Shown here piece by piece: positions 1 to 13,360 of a stretch of 64,000 nt of DNA. A program made the position numbers and the translations under genes. The DNA is from Celoporthe dispersa (Eukaryota > Ascomycota > Sordariomycetes > Diaporthales > Cryphonectriaceae), in contig WAID01000005.1 in NCBI GenBank assembly GCA_016584495.1, positions 682,501 through 746,500 of the forward strand, written 5' to 3'. The notes beneath the pieces were generated by a model. That model did no database searches. It had not been told where the DNA came from and saw only the letters and a program-made list of their open reading frames with translations. Numbering within the stretch: position 1 is the stretch's first letter; each line of letters begins with the position of its first letter.

Positions 1-2474
1 GCGGGTGGTGAGCCAGTCTCCCTCTCTCTTTTTCTCTCTCTCGCTGGCGAGCACTGTGCTTTCACTCCTCCCCCTGGATGGCTTGTCGTTCATCTGGTAG
101 ATAGGCGGGCGTTTCAATGCGGCCAAGTGCCCAGCAGACCTTGCTCTGATGGGGACAAACATTGCGCCGCCCGCAGAGCGGTCTATTCTCGGCTCCACAC
201 AGGCTGGGGTGAGGGTCCGATCTTGATTATAAGCTTGTTATGAGCAAATTTTTCTTCTCTAGACGCGCAGCCCGAACTCTGAAGCCCGAGTACGGTGGCC
301 GCTCGTCTTGGCTCCCAGGGCCTGGCCCAGCGCTCTCGCTGCCGATCCTCACGTCGTGACCTCCCTGCAAGGGCTCTGAGGTGATTTGCCAAGCTCTCGT
401 CTGCGCGCCTTGGCCTCTCGGCATTGTCTGCCTCATGTGAAGGCGGGCCAGGGAGTGACGTATAGAGTTCTGCTTGGTGGCTGTTCCCTTGATGTGCGCA
501 GAGCTTGATACCAAAGAGGACTCGATATCCGCGCAGGCTGAAGGTGCCTCTGAATACCGAAGTTCTACCATGCCACACCGGTGACCTTGAGTCTGCTGTG
601 CTCCGTCCACTGAGTCCCACGTCTTTGTCCTGACAGGCCCCGACCACTTGAGCTCGCCGGAGCGGGCAATAAAGCACAGCACGTCAGCCAAGCGGTTGCC
701 CCGTTCAGAAGCAGCTTGACAGAATCGCTTAGGAGCCGCAGCCTATCGCGGGTCTATTGCAAGCCTCGCGAGGCCTCCAGTCCAGCCAGCCAGACGAGTC
801 ATCGCATGTGCTGACCCTTCCATGACCATTGACGAAGCAGCGAAGATTTCGATCTGCGTCTCTGTCGTCTAATGCTGCTGGAAATGTGGACTCACTGGGC
901 TCCAACACAGTAGTATGTCTTGGTCCTCACAAGGTGGAAAGTCTAGACCAAGTAAGAGAATTAGCTACGGCCGAGCAGGAAACCACGGTGTAGCTGCTCT
1001 CGTAGGCGCGGCCGCCGCGCGCTCGAGCGAACAGAGGGGATACCAGGCAACCTCAAGCTGTGCTTGCCCTAGACCTTCGACTTGAGCCTATCCTTCCATA
1101 TCTAAGCTGCGCAGGTGTATCAGGGCTGGCATCGACCGTGAGCCACTGCAAGATCGCAAGAGCATCTCCTCTCGTCAAAGAATGGTTATGCCACTCATCG
1201 CACATTACGCGGCCATTCAGTGCTTCCAGTCTCAGTCTCGGCAGTAGAATTATCAAACGCAGACCTTCGGACTCTTCCAGGGAACGAGTGGATGGCAAAT
1301 TGTCCCGGCGAGTCTGCTCAGTTCGTTGATGGATCTTCTGGATGATGACAGCTCGAGAACACCCAAAGCATTCCAGAGAGTTGTGATTAGGGTCTCCTGA
1401 ATGCGTTGCGGAGCGGAAGCGTGTGGGTGACCACCTGAAGACGGACCGGAATCTGTCCGAGTTTCTTCCATGCCTCATCCATAAGACGCTCTCAGCATAG
1501 CAGCCTAGAGCCCAAGGGTAGAATGCTCCGGAGAACAATGAATTTTGGTCGGGCTCTAATGGCGCCCAAGAATCCGTCTTTTGCCCTTTGAAAGACGGCC
1601 ATGGCCCTCCAGGCTCATTCGGATGAGACTGGCAACGGGCTAAGACCTCGTATAGGAAGAAAGCCTGCAGTTCTCGGCACAGCTTTGGAGGCCACATCTT
1701 ACCTTCTAACACATTTGACGAGTGCGATAACAACGAACTGATGGCTTGAGGCGTGATCCGGGGCCATGTCGAGCATGAAGACACTCTCTGGGGAGGCACA
1801 TCTGAAGTAGGTTGCGCGCTTGCGCGTAGGCTCGACTAGCCAACGGGAATCTGCCGGTGAGGTTGCGTTGTCATCTCGCCACGGTATGGCCGGCCAAGTC
1901 ACTTGACGCCCTGGCCATGTTGGGTCCAATGGGAGTGGGATGCACAAAGTGAGAAGAGATATGCGTTGAATTGCCGTGTTACCGTACATCTGGGCCCGGC
2001 AGTCGTGGCCGTCCCGCCACTCCATCTCGATCGCTGACTTTATGGCAAGACTTCAGGCGGCCATGAGGGCGCCCGATTTTCCCTCGTCAATCTTTGTCGA
2101 TCTGCACCGCACGGCAAGCTGCAGGTCATACGTATCTCTGCGGAGATATTGGGGATAAGGCCGTAACGCTCGGAGGGGTCACACAAGGTTGACGTGCAGA
2201 AAACGTCTCGAAACCTGTCAAGAGGCAAGCCTTGTTTTTGAACCCAGCAGGTATAGGCAGTGGTGTCCACATAATCTTCGCGAGGAAGGCTGCATGCTGA
2301 TTTCGCAGCAAGGGGCCACACAAATGGCGCCCAGTCACAGATATCTCGGCTGCGGAAGGGAGGTGACACAAATCGCCAAAGTAGGCAAGCTTTGACGAGC
2401 ACAGCATGAGCAGATCTGTAAGGATGGGACCAGCCTGAGCCCGAGATCGTTCAAATCCAGGACAATTGTTTCGC
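1..2474. other. No supported gene; unassigned DNA at window start
   Basis: No open frame here resembles a protein family I recognise. The longest frame is 248 codons on the minus strand (1053-1799). It is rich in Arg, Ser and Trp, overlaps other frames of similar quality, and has no clear splice structure. It could be 3' flank of the tRNA synthetase or an eroded gene. The opening 60 bases include a CT-rich tract. Confidence 0.5.
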
Positions 2475-4210
2475 TCAACAGTCACACCGCCCGTACCACC
2501 GAGGAAAGGTGACGGTGTCCCGGATAGTTTGTACGCCTGACAGGTAGCCGAGAAGGCGGTCAAAACCCAGGCCAAAGCCGCCATGAGGCGGACAGCCCCA
2601 ACGACGCAGGTCTGCATACCAGTCCAGAGGGCCTGCTGGCGACGTCGGTTGTATGCCGCCGTCCAATGACGGTGTGACGAGTCCGTGCCTGGCCATCGCG
2701 CCCAGGAGCTGCGGCAGGCGGTGCTCACGCATGGAGCCGCCGGCGATCTCACAGAATTCCGAGACTAGTAGGTCGAAGCAGTCGACTGTCTCCCGGGATG
2801 CGGCCTCTCGCTCATGCTCCTGCGTGGGCCGCATGTAGAAAGCTTTGATGTCGCGGGGGTAGTGGGTGACAAAGACGGGCTTGCCATTCCCAACCACACG
2901 GGCGATGTACTTTTCGTGCTCAGACTGCAAGCCGTCGCCCCACACAGGCGAATGCTGAAACAGGTGCTGCTCTGTCTTGAGCATGTCGATAGCCTCTGTG
3001 TACGTCAGCCGCGGCCAGGAGAGCTGCATCAGGCCCTGCCACCTCTCGTCGACCTCATTCGGTGAGGCGCGGTCACCAGCAGAGTCGTCAGCGCTCTTGT
3101 CCCTGCCCGGTGCCCTCAGCTCCTGGGCGACCCTAGATTGATAGAGCCCGGTGGCCGTGTGCCGCAGCATGTCTTCCAGCAGGTCCATGACACCGCTGAG
3201 CTCGTCTACGAAGCTCATTTCAGCCTCAAGCATGTAGAACTCGCTTAAGTGCCTGGAGGTGTCGCTCCGCTCGGCACGGAAGGTCGGGGCCAGTGTCCAC
3301 ACATCGCCAACAGACTGAGCGAGGGCCTCGAGGTGGAGCTGGGTGGATACAGTGAGATATTTCGGAGCACGGAAGAAGGATTCGTCTGTTTCATCCTCCT
3401 TCTTGTTCGCAGGAGCGATGCTGAAAACATCCCCGCCGCCTTCACAATCTGAGGAGGTGATGACGGGTGGATGTGTCTGGACAAAGTCTCGGCTAGCGAA
3501 GAACTGGGTCAGAGTGGCGACGACTTCGGACCTAAACCTGAGAATGGCAGAGTTGAAAGGCGTTCTCGGCCGAAGATGAGGCATCGTTCGAAGGTACTCA
3601 GGTGTCTGGTATTTCTTTTGGATCGGGAAAGTCTAAGCCCAGGTTGAAGACCAGTCAGTATCCGCTCAGAACAAGGTAGTCCCAATCCAGGCCCAAGGCG
3701 TGTGATCATCTAATACCTTGGCGTCTGAAGGACCCAGCACCTGAACGCTGTCGGCGTGTAACTCGTGTGACTGGCCGGCACCCGGTGACGGGACCCAGGA
3801 TCCTCCGAGGCGGAGGGCAGCACCAATCGCGAGGCTGGACGATAATTGGGTCAGTACCAATAGAGACAGCCGAGACAGACGCGTCGGAGGATTGGATCGC
3901 ACCCTTCAGCCTGGTCCGTGGGAACGAGCGCCTGCAGAGGAGCAAGCGAAGAGCCATCTCCAAGTGCAACAAAAGTTCGCGCCTTCATGGTTCGTACGGA
4001 GCGAATGTAGCCATTGACGACAACGTCACGGGCCTCAGACCCCTCGGGCTTCCACTCTAGCAGCTTCGCAACGGACCGTGGAGCTCTACTGCTGCTGCTG
4101 GACATATATCGGCGCCGTGCAGGTGAGACTCGAGACAGGCCATGGGAAGAAGTCGAAGCAGCAGTGCTCTGGCACCGCCTGGCAGCAAGTGCTAGGCCAG
4201 CTGACCGCAT
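2475..4210 (-). CDS. SLM5: Asparaginyl-tRNA synthetase, mitochondrial type (class II)
   Basis: Charges tRNA-Asn with asparagine, probably in mitochondria. There are three exons: 4210-3903, 3834-3717 and 3632-2475, giving 527 residues. The introns are GT-AG and all joins keep frame. The Arg/Ser-rich, acid-poor N-terminus fits a mitochondrial presequence. An OB-fold anticodon-binding region follows (about residues 50-140), crossing the first two junctions. Class II motif 2 lies near residue 256 (TFRAERSDTSRHLSEF) and motif 3 near residue 497 (GFGLGFDRLLG). The ERSDTSRHL context separates AsnRS from AspRS, and the compact size fits the SLM5 class rather than the larger cytosolic enzyme. A charged, Ala/Asp-rich insertion sits near residue 310. 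The gene is divergent from the PARG-domain gene. I am confident of the family; the mitochondrial location is inferred. Confidence 0.93.
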
Positions 4211-6504
4211 TGCTTGAGCTGGTGCCTGCTGTGGAGGACGAATGGAGAAGGGAACCGAGGGAGGTGTTGATCAGTGCCACTGAGATCTGGTCATGATGTT
4301 GCCATGGGTTTGTATAGCTAATGAATGCAAGCCTCGGACGACTTTCATGAAGTGACGTCTCTTGCTCTTTCCACAAAATGAGGCGCGGTCGTACCTGGCC
4401 CAGTACATTACATAATCCACAGCAAAATGCTGAGCAGACTGTCAAGCTGCCGATAATTAGCCGGTACCCGGCTTATCTTATCGCGTCAACAACCAGCACG
4501 GCAGACACGGCCTCAGTCGGTCGCGACATCAAGCTCGAGCAAACGGAAATGGCACGCGTCGGTGCTTCCAGGTGGCATCAGCACTCCTCAAGCTGATGAG
4601 ATATGGAATGTCAAACGGACATCCCCATACCAGGAAACCCCCGCCGTCATGGAGATGAAGAATCTCACTAGGGGGCCCAACTTGTCCTCGTCCTCGTCCT
4701 CCGCCTTCTTCGAAGTAAAGCTACGCTCTTGCGCTCCCATACTCACTGTCGAGGGGGTTACGCATGCCATGCGACAAGCCAGCCAGGCTACGCCACGCCG
4801 CAGAAAAATTCGGTCTCTGCATATGTTGTGAACACGGGCAGATGCGATGCGGCTGAGTCGTCACATCAGATGTCCGCCCTAACCTACCATGTGGCCCGAC
4901 CACGCCTTTGGTCAACGAATGAGGTGGAGGAGAGATTTCTAGGCCTGTGGTACTCTTCTGGGTACAGCGCCCGCGGAATATCTACCCTCGGGTTGGTTCA
5001 AGGATGGCTGGCGTTTCGTGTCGAACTTTTCTCATCCATGACAGAAGTACCGCGCAGGAGGTGTGGGTGCGTTGTCGACACGGAGTGATGAGCCACTGGC
5101 TCCTGGCGCTGCTGAAGTCAGCCTGGATACTTCATCCCAGAAGTCTGGATACAGTGAGCTGTACGAGGTTGCCTCAACTGTTGGCTGCTGCTGTCAGGGA
5201 CGGCCCCAAGCTGGATCTCTGTGACTGTGTCACGGGCTTGTCGTTTACGTCCTGGCTCTCCAGCTCTACCTCCAAAGCACACCGCCAGGACGCTCTACAA
5301 CGCAGTGGTTGGATGCATACAAGGGTCCTACCCATGCATCTTCAAAAGCAAGAAAATGCTTTCCATTTGACCTCGTCCTTTGCAGCTCCACCGCATCGCG
5401 GCTCGGGTCCGGTTCGACTTTTTTTTCTTTCAACGGGCCGTGCTATACGTCCTGAGCTATCCGATCCGATCTGTCACCGAGTCTCATGGTTTCTGGGCCA
5501 ATGGGTGGCAAGCCTGATGATTGGCCCGTCCGTCCACTCTACGTGCCCACCTTCTGCAGTTCAGCTTCAGCGACACATCACAAGATCTACGAGTCGTAAG
5601 TCTTTCGACCGTGCTGGACCTAGGCAAATCACCCCACCGCATTGGGCTTCTGCCTGTGACGAAACGACAGATGGGAGCGTTGTCAGCTCAGCTCTCAGAC
5701 TCGAACCCCGTCTCACCCTCTCACCTCGATTGGAAAGATGGCCCGCAGAGGCGACAACACTGCAAGTGCAGGAGTCGCAATAGCCCAGAAGACACATGGC
5801 CACGCAGGCGTCATCCGTAAACTCAACACAGATCTGGTGTCACGGCGGCAGATTGCAGTGGGAGGTTGCGGGAGGTCACAGATGACCCTCATCTCACTTG
5901 CTGAATCGCTGGTCATAAATCTGGATCAAGTGGTCCTACTTGAGACTTCCTTTCGGCCCCAAGCCGTGTTCCCATCGACATTGTCCATCAGAGACATGAG
6001 GGCCGAGTTTAAACCTCTTCCCGCCCGTTTCCCTGCTGCTGGCCTTCCTGTAGGGGATCCAAGACATGAGTGAATTTGCTCAAACGACCGTGTGACACCA
6101 CGCCGTGAGAAGGTCTTCCTTTCTCGCTTGCAATGGCCCGTCACCGTTCCTTGCATATCCCTTTGACACCCAAATCGAAGACCGACCTCTCTCTGCAGGT
6201 CTTGCCGTCCATGCGTGTCTACCTTTGATGTCTGTGGGGGGGTGGGGGGTGGGGGAGGAGACGGGAAATAGTATTTAATCGTCCAGCGCAGGCCACCCAC
6301 GAAGGATTATCCCTTGGCTCTCATCTGGTCCACAGACAACCCGATAGCATCCCTCATCCTGCTTCCCCTGCGCTCTTGCCAGGCAGCCTTTAGGGCGGAA
6401 CATCCTACCTCTCATAGATCCCTCTGCCCTCTTCCGCCTCTACATGCCAATCATCCACAAGATCTCTCTCGCGCACAAAGACCCTCACCTCGTGCCCTCG
6501 CGCC
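4211..6504. other. Intergenic spacer between two divergent genes
   Basis: This is the shared upstream region of the AsnRS gene (minus) and the PARG-domain gene (plus). The open frames in it, including one of 278 codons at 4947-5783, have biased composition and no family resemblance. A G-rich tract sits near 6235-6260. I see no RNA gene or repeat. Confidence 0.5.
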
Positions 6505-7751
6505 ATGCCCACCTCGAGCTCCTCCAGGTCGTCCAGACCCCGACCAGCAGAAGTGGCAGCTGAGACCAAGAAGTTCCTCAAGTCCTCCGCAGGAACATTC
6601 CCCGCCTATGGCTACCTCTTCGCCCACCCCCTGGCCATATCCTACACCCAGTTCCCACACAGGGCCACGATGAACCTCAACCCACCCGTCTTCTGTAGGT
6701 CGGCCCTGAGCCCGAACGCCGGGAGCGCTGGTCGTCCCACCTTCCACCCGCGCCCTGTCACACCCCCGGACTGTGCTCCCGCGACATTGTGCTACTGCTA
6801 ACATATTGGTCGATCCAGGGGTCCGTGAGGGTGATCCTGTAGACTTTGCAACCTGCTGGTCGGCTGAGAACAACGGCACCAAGGTCGCCTTCATCTGTGC
6901 TGCCAACGAGAACCGGCCCGGCGGCGACTGGGAGACGGGCGTTGTGGGCTACGAGGAGCGCCTGTGCCGGCGCAGCAACCTGTCAAAACACCTGGCCACC
7001 CCAAAGGACGTCAACTACCCAATCCCCCCCGAGGGCGGTGTGTTTTCCGATCCTGTGGGTGAGTATCCTTGCGCTCCCAGGAGTCCTGACTACCATTCTT
7101 GTGTGTCACCAAGACTACGCCAGAGCTGACCACGCCCACATGTTACATGTAGTCGTTTTCCGCGGCCCCCACGACCGCTACGAACAGCGAGACAGCACCG
7201 AGTGGCGCAGCCTCCCCGTCGTCTCCGTCGTGCCCACGCGCTGGCCCAAGCTGCAGCACAACGGGACGCGCTACTCCTTCGAGTCGGAGCGCGACCTCGC
7301 CAAGAGGAAGCTGCGCGCCGCGCTCACCATCTGCGTGTACAACGGCATCCGCAGCGTGGTCATTGGCGACTTCGGCCTGGGCTCGTGCCGCAACCCGCCC
7401 CAGGAGATGGCCGAGATGTGGCGCGAGGTGTTCCTCTGGGACCCGAACCTGCGGGGCCACCTCGAGAACGTGGCGTTCGTGTTCGAGGACCGCAGCCAGA
7501 GCACGGCGCGCCTGATCGCGGAGGATGCCGCCAAGAAGGGCGGCCGGGCGTCGGGCGTGGGCGGCAGCTCGAGCAAGAGCAAGAGCAAGGGGAAGGCCAA
7601 GGCGTCGTCGTCGTCGAGCTACCCGGCTGGTTATGCAGACGGGCACCCGGCTGATTACGACATCTTCTCGTATGTCTTTTGCAGCTCGGAGATCAACAGG
7701 GTCTTGACGGAGCGTGATACCCGGATGGGCGTCCAGAACCTGATGTCATAA
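6505..7751 (+). CDS. Microbial-type PARG-domain protein (TIGR02452/DUF2263 family)
   Basis: Likely acts on ADP-ribose conjugates, as macrodomain-fold poly(ADP-ribose) glycohydrolases do; the substrate here is unknown. Exons are 6505-6694, 6819-7058 and 7114-7751, giving 355 residues. The first intron carries a GCTAAC branch-like element and both joins restore frame. The family signature is AANENRPGGDWETGVVGYEE followed by RLCRRSNL. This corresponds to the Gly-rich loop and glutamate motif, with YEE where bacterial PARGs have QEE. A conserved GDFGLGSCRNPP loop and a final DIFSYVFCSSEIN stretch fit the domain end. A Lys/Ser low-complexity insertion (about residues 290-320) interrupts the C-terminal part. 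The frame is intact, unlike many neighbours. Family confidence is good; catalytic competence is not shown. Confidence 0.82.
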
Positions 7752-9081
7752 GCTGAGGAGGAGGAGGAGGAGGCGGCCGGCGTACTGCATGACGGTGTAA
7801 TTCTTTTTTTTTTCTTTTTTGCCCCTCCTTGCTGGTGTATCAGTCTGACTGTACGAGTAGTTCAATGTTGGGGGTAATGCTTCTTTTAACGAGGGAGAAG
7901 AGGTTCATTATCGATAAAAAAAGACAAATATAGAAACAAGAGGAAAAGATGGGGGAGGGAAAGGACTTGGACAATTGGCTAACCTGGTCATTCATATTAC
8001 TACTACGAGAAGCCACCTCGTGACCATGCAGTTGTGTTTTCCCCCTCAAACATGTTTGAACGTCTCTTAGGCGCCTATGCGCTTTGGGTGATCCAATACT
8101 TGTAAAATGAGGATACAGCCTGAACACGTCCTCTGGTGATTTATGTATCACCACGCCATAATACCAAAAGCTACCTGGACGCCCAGGACTGTCAAAACAA
8201 CGGGCAGGCAGGGAACGATTGACGGGCGAGCCATGCAGAGCCATGTCGTACTCACCAGTGTCGTGTAGCCGAGGAGGCTCAACTTTCCCAGGTGGCGGCG
8301 GTGTTACTGTCCCTGCGTCTCTCGTGTGGCGTTGATTTAATATCTGGACGCAGACAAGGCAAACGATGATGATAATATAGCACAGCAAGTCGTTCGGGTC
8401 TATCTAATAGATACTTTAAACCGCATACTAGGCCTGGTCAGGACTTTCTTTGTTCCATCTAGTGGAAACGCCTGCCGGTCTCTGAGTCTGCCCAGACATG
8501 TGGGCAGGATTCGTAGACTTGGCGAGACCTATCAGATCCAGAAAAAGGTGGTTTGCTAGGCAGACTATAGGCCCATATTTGCTCGTCTGCATGCATAATA
8601 TTACCGCATAATTACGGCGTTGGTCCTAGTCACGAGCTTCTTGACTTGTTGGTTCCATAATCACAGCATAGGCCTGGATACCTTCAGAGCCTCGCCACGA
8701 CTTCACGGTGGCGTCAAAGTCCTCCCTAAAGTAACCCAAAGTATAGTCATCACAACACTACCGCCGAAGCCCACCACCAAGCCGCCCGGCCCAAGCATCA
8801 CCTGCAGCCCTACACACCCATCGAGCCTACAGCATCATACCAGCCGTAATGTCCCACCGTGGACAGTCATTATGTCTAGCAGTCAGGCCATTATGGCCTC
8901 TGCTACATACAGCCCACTCTTGTCTTAGATTGCCGAGGTGCAAATCCTGGTACACCGTCTCAGATCTTGCGGAGCACGGGCGAGCTGCAGCCGAACGGGA
9001 TTTAGTATAAGCGAGATAAAGAGGAGTTCCTCAATTTTATGTCCCTCAAGCTCGCAGACGAGATGTCCCTTCCGGAACAAT

Positions 9082-9130
<49 letters not shown>

Positions 9131-10098
9131 ATTGTAGGCGGCTCATTATCTCCTGAGACTCGTCCCTAGAGTCAGAGGGGTAGGTATGCTAGTGTCGACA
9201 ACCTTTGGGTGGCCACAAATATTGTGGCTCGTATGAGAGAGAGAGAGAAAAGAGGTGTAGAAGCTTTCCCGCGGGTACAGAGTGTCTATTCCACTCATGG
9301 GGCCCGCACCGGTGGACATGATTCCTTCCATGACATTACACAGCACACGGCATGCCGCCTAAACGGAACGGGTCGGGGCAGCCCCTCGACGCTTACGCGC
9401 CGGGTGAGCACAGCAGAGTGTACCTGACAATTTCGGCCAGACGTTGCCCAAGGTTTGAGATCGAGTGGTACGGATCGTGGCTGCATATCCTCGGGACACG
9501 CACGGATGAAGGCCACGTACGTACGGCCTGAGATTCTCTCTTTGTGCAGAGGAGGGCCGGATCTATCGAGCATGGCGGCGAGTTGTAATGCTGCGGATGG
9601 TCTGCTGCTCTGCTGAACATGCCTAGGAAGACCTTTAGAACTCGGAAGTTGGCATGGCATGTCTCTGTTCCAAGTCGGATGGACTCGCTAGTTCGTAATA
9701 GTTCGTAAACTGGTCCAGGCCTGTTGCAGCGTGTTCATCATGAGACATATCATTAACTAGGGAATTCGTGAGATGTCATTTTGCAAAACACCATAGCCTC
9801 GCCAGGCACTAATTTTTCTTTTTTGAAGGGATCCAGTTCAGTTCTCCGTATACTCATCATACCTAGGTGTGGTTGCTCTTTTGACTGGTCGTCTCGCGGC
9901 CATGGTAATTATCCTCGTCACATTCTCGCTCGTCGCATAATAGTTGATGCAGAAAGCCTCAGCACGGTCGCAGAACAGTCATGTCTTTTAGATGACCCGC
10001 TCATGTGGTCAAGTAAATGATGATGCGGTGTAAGGCGAGGTTGGCATGCATACGTGATCATCTCCGTACATAATAGACCCGCGAAGACGCGCCGTAAA
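7752..10098. other. Intergenic spacer, 2.3 kb, with TG microsatellite
   Basis: This lies between the 3' ends of the PARG-domain gene (plus) and SEC24 (minus), so the genes converge here. It holds T-rich sequence after the first stop codon and the (TG)23 repeat at 9084-9129. No open frame resembles a known protein. Confidence 0.55.
9084..9129. repeat. (TG)23 microsatellite
   Basis: An uninterrupted dinucleotide run of 46 bases lies in the spacer after the PARG-domain gene. On the opposite strand it reads as a run of His-Thr codons, which is an artefact. Confidence 0.97.
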
Positions 10099-13000
10099 CT
10101 ACCAGTATGCCGGTCGCAGGCCCGCGAAGCTACCGAGCGTCGAGCCCTCGTTGGTCTCGACCTCTTTCTTCCGTTGGCCGGCTAGTTCGAGCTGAACCAT
10201 GCGATGTATATTCTGTTGAGCATCAAGGTCAGCATCTGTCTTGCAGCCGAGAAGAGATCCATGGAGGGGTGAAGGGGGCGAGAGCGTACCACCAGCCAAT
10301 CCACGTAACTCTGTGCCTCATTATTCCTATCCTCTACCAGACCCCTCGCCCACTCATACTCCGCCCCATCGATGCCCTGTCGCGCCAGCTGAATCGTCAA
10401 GCCCTTGGACCCCCTCGTGGTCTTCCAGAATTCCAGGATGTTCCTCGTCTGCGCATTCAGGTGGGTCTCGAGGACTGGAAGGTCGCTCATGTACGCGTCG
10501 AGGTCCTGTAGCTTCGTCTTCTCCTCACCAAACAGGTCCTGGATAAGGTTCGGCGACGTCTGCGCGTGGAACCACAACATGCACTGCTGCCCGTTGTCCA
10601 TCAGATACACGCCGCCGGGCTCGACCTTGCTGAAGGTGTTGCGCATGGAAGGAGGCATCTTCAGGTGGCCCGTTGCGGGATCCGCGAAGCCCTCGTCCGG
10701 CTGGAGGTTGTGCAGCGCAATCATGCGCGGGTAGAGGTACAGGCTCATCTCGAGACAGCCCATGCCGCGGATCATGCGCATCTCGTGCACACGCCGGTCA
10801 GAGGTCTCGTTGCCACCCTTGAAGGCGCGGCACTTCATCAGTCCGAGCATGTACATGCAGAACTCCTTCAGCTTGTCGGGCATGACGAGCTGTGCTGGGG
10901 GGTAGGACTGCGAGACAAAGTGTTTCCTGTAGGCGGCCATGACGTCGACCGTCTTCTCCTGCAGGTTGAGTCTGATGTCCTTGATCGAGGCCGACGTACT
11001 GGCCAGCCTGGTCGCTGCCTCCTTTGCGATGATGGCGTAGACAGCGTCTTGGTCGACGTACTTGATGCTCTCCTTGGCAATTTCGCTCACACTAGCCACA
11101 ACATTGCAGCAGCGGACTCTGCGCTCGCCATTTGCAGTCGTGTACAGCAATGCCGACTGGAAGTGGGCGTCCAGCTTGGAGTCGAGCTTACCGTCGTGGC
11201 TGAACGTGACCCCAATCGCCCTGTCGGCGTCGATGGCGCCGATCTCTAGATCCGCGCCGAAGGTGTGCTGTATGAAGTTTCCGTGGTATCCAGACACCTG
11301 CAGCCCATTCGAGCACCGCACTTTCATCAGAGCTTCGTAGCCCGTCTCCCGCGTCACTGCGTGCTTCACCTCGAGCGATAGCTTCGCGTTGTCTCTGCCG
11401 GCAATAAAGTTCGGGTAGTAGAAGGTCTCTCCGCCGGTGATAGCAGCAACGTAGCCCACAGTTGCGATGTCGAGGTAGCCACCGGTCGGTGCTGCCATGA
11501 AGAAATCCGCACCAACTCCAGCGGCTGCCATCCTCTCGCCCACTTTTCTCCAGCCGGGATGCTCGGTGGTGAACAGCTTCTTGTCGATCTCGCCGCCTGG
11601 GTGCTTGCCGTCATCTCTCATGAAGAGGCGCCCCGGGCCCCAAGTGGGAAGTGCGGCCAGTGAGCAGATGATCTTGCCGCCAGTCTTCTCCAGGGCTGAT
11701 ACACAAGAGTTCAGGGTTGAGAGCAATGCTGGCTCTGGGTGCTTGATACCCGAGAACATCTGAGGTAGTCTGGTGAGCAGTGAAGAGATGACAGCCCTAT
11801 TTGTTTCGATGTCAGTACTACGGTTTCCTCCCGCTGAGATGCGATTCAAGACAAACCTTGATTCTTCTGGGTCCACGAAGAGCCCATCGCTCAAGGGCAC
11901 GAAGGGGTCTTCGATATCCGGCATGATCATCATCTGAGCTTGCTCCAAGGCGGCCTGGGTGCTTTCGGTCAATAACAGGGTATTGCAGTCGATAGCTTCC
12001 AGTGCAAACTTACGCTGCAATTGTAGAAATGCACCTCCTTGTCATAAGTGACGAAGCCAACCCTCGAGTTCGGTGGTAGCCTCCGCTTCACCTCACCATT
12101 CTCGTCCTTCTCGTCGCTGCCTGCGCCATACAGCGTCGCCAGAACGCCATCGCAGAATGCTTCCAGGTATCCCTTGTTATAAGCTTCCTGGGTCACATCG
12201 ATAACGAACAGCCAACGCAGGCCCACAGGCTCTCTGTTGTAGTATTCCTTGGGGCAGACGAAATCGACGGTGCCGCGGCACAGCTCCGGTCTCTGATCCC
12301 GGTCTACACGGATGCCCTGGGGCGATGTTGCGCAGAAGTATTCTGGCGGGGTATCATTGGGGTATGTGCAGAGATTGCAGACGAACTTGTTGCCTCCAGA
12401 CCGGAACATCATGAAGGGGTTAATGTACGCTCGACACCTGCTACACCGTGGCGGGCCAAGGCTACCAAAGTCCAGAACAGGCACCTCGCTCTCGCCATGC
12501 TGCAGGCGAGCCAACGGCTGGAGCATGAGGCCCAGAGGAAGGCCAGTGGTGTGCAGAGCCTCTGATGTCGCAGGAATGTTGTTCATGGTCAGGCGGGCGA
12601 ACTTGGGCGAGGAGTTGCCCTGGTCGAAAGCGACGAAGGAGGTAGCAGCGGGAGGCGGAACGAGCTTCTCGAAAGTCGGATAGACGTTGGCCAGATAGAA
12701 CTGCTGCGCAGCGTCTCGGGCCAGAGGCACACTGGGCAGCTCGTCCTGGGAGACCTTGGCCTGGCCCCCGGCGGCCACTGCAGCCTCGGTCGAGCCATTC
12801 CTCGCTGCGAACTCGGCCGGAGAAGCAGTGCTGCCTGGGGTGTACGGTCCGCCGGCAGGTGCAGGAAACTGGCCCTGGGGTGTCAACATGCCTGGCTGAC
12901 CAACGAAACCGGAGGTTCCCGAGGGGTCGGCGTTCAAAAAGGCGGTCGCAGGTGTCCCGGCCGGGGGGATGCCATTGAATGCCTGTGACGAGCCCTGGCT

Positions 13001-13360
13001 CTCGACGGCGTGGTACGCGTGCCTGTCCTTCTTCTTCCTCTTGCCCGTGCCAGTGTGACGTCCCTCCGCGCCCAGTGACATACCTGCCATCTGGGCATTG
13101 ATGTCATTCCCATCCGGTGAAGGCACCTGGCCCTGAAAGTATCCTTGTGTCTGCACGGGCGAGGGACCACCAACAAAGCCCGCTGGCGAAGGGGTGCCAT
13201 AATACTGCTGTCCCTGGTGTGGTTGTTGCTGCCCCTGGTAGGGGTTGGGAGCAATGGGAGGTTGAGGCTGGTTCGGTGCGCCCTGGGCTGAATTATGGTA
13301 TTGATTGTATGGGTCGTTGGGGTCCTGCTGGCCCGCACCGAGGGCGTGATACTGGTCCAT
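10099..13360 (-). CDS. SEC24: SEC24, COPII coat cargo-selection subunit
   Basis: Partner of SEC23 in the inner COPII coat; binds cargo and SNAREs during vesicle budding from the ER. There are four exons: 13360-12014, 11954-11857, 11796-10290 and 10212-10099, totalling 1021 residues. All introns are GT-AG of 60-80 nt with clean joins. The N-terminal 250 residues are Gln/Pro/Gly-rich. The zinc finger near residues 307-345 has the CSRC and CNLC pairs. The trunk domain follows (MMIMPDIEDPFVPLSDG, then AVISSLLTRLPQMFSG). The C-terminal half holds the beta-sandwich, helical and gelsolin parts. The start is placed at MDQYHALG because fungal SEC24 proteins begin this way. The frame stays open upstream to an ATG at 13546, which would add 62 residues. 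The gene is divergent from CFT2. Confidence 0.96.

Noticed and set aside
1053..1799. 248-codon minus-strand open frame
   Set aside because: No family resemblance, unusual Trp/Arg/Ser composition, several overlapping frames of similar quality, and no splice pattern that extends it.
4947..5783. 278-codon plus-strand open frame in the AsnRS/PARG spacer
   Set aside because: Composition fits translated non-coding DNA; no motif, signal or plausible neighbouring exon.
9084..9129. Regular repeat considered as a structured array
   Set aside because: It is a pure dinucleotide microsatellite with no spacers, and the genome is eukaryotic.
10566..11249. 227-codon plus-strand frame opposite SEC24
   Set aside because: It lies antisense to a well-supported SEC24 exon; GC-rich coding sequence commonly leaves an open antisense frame.
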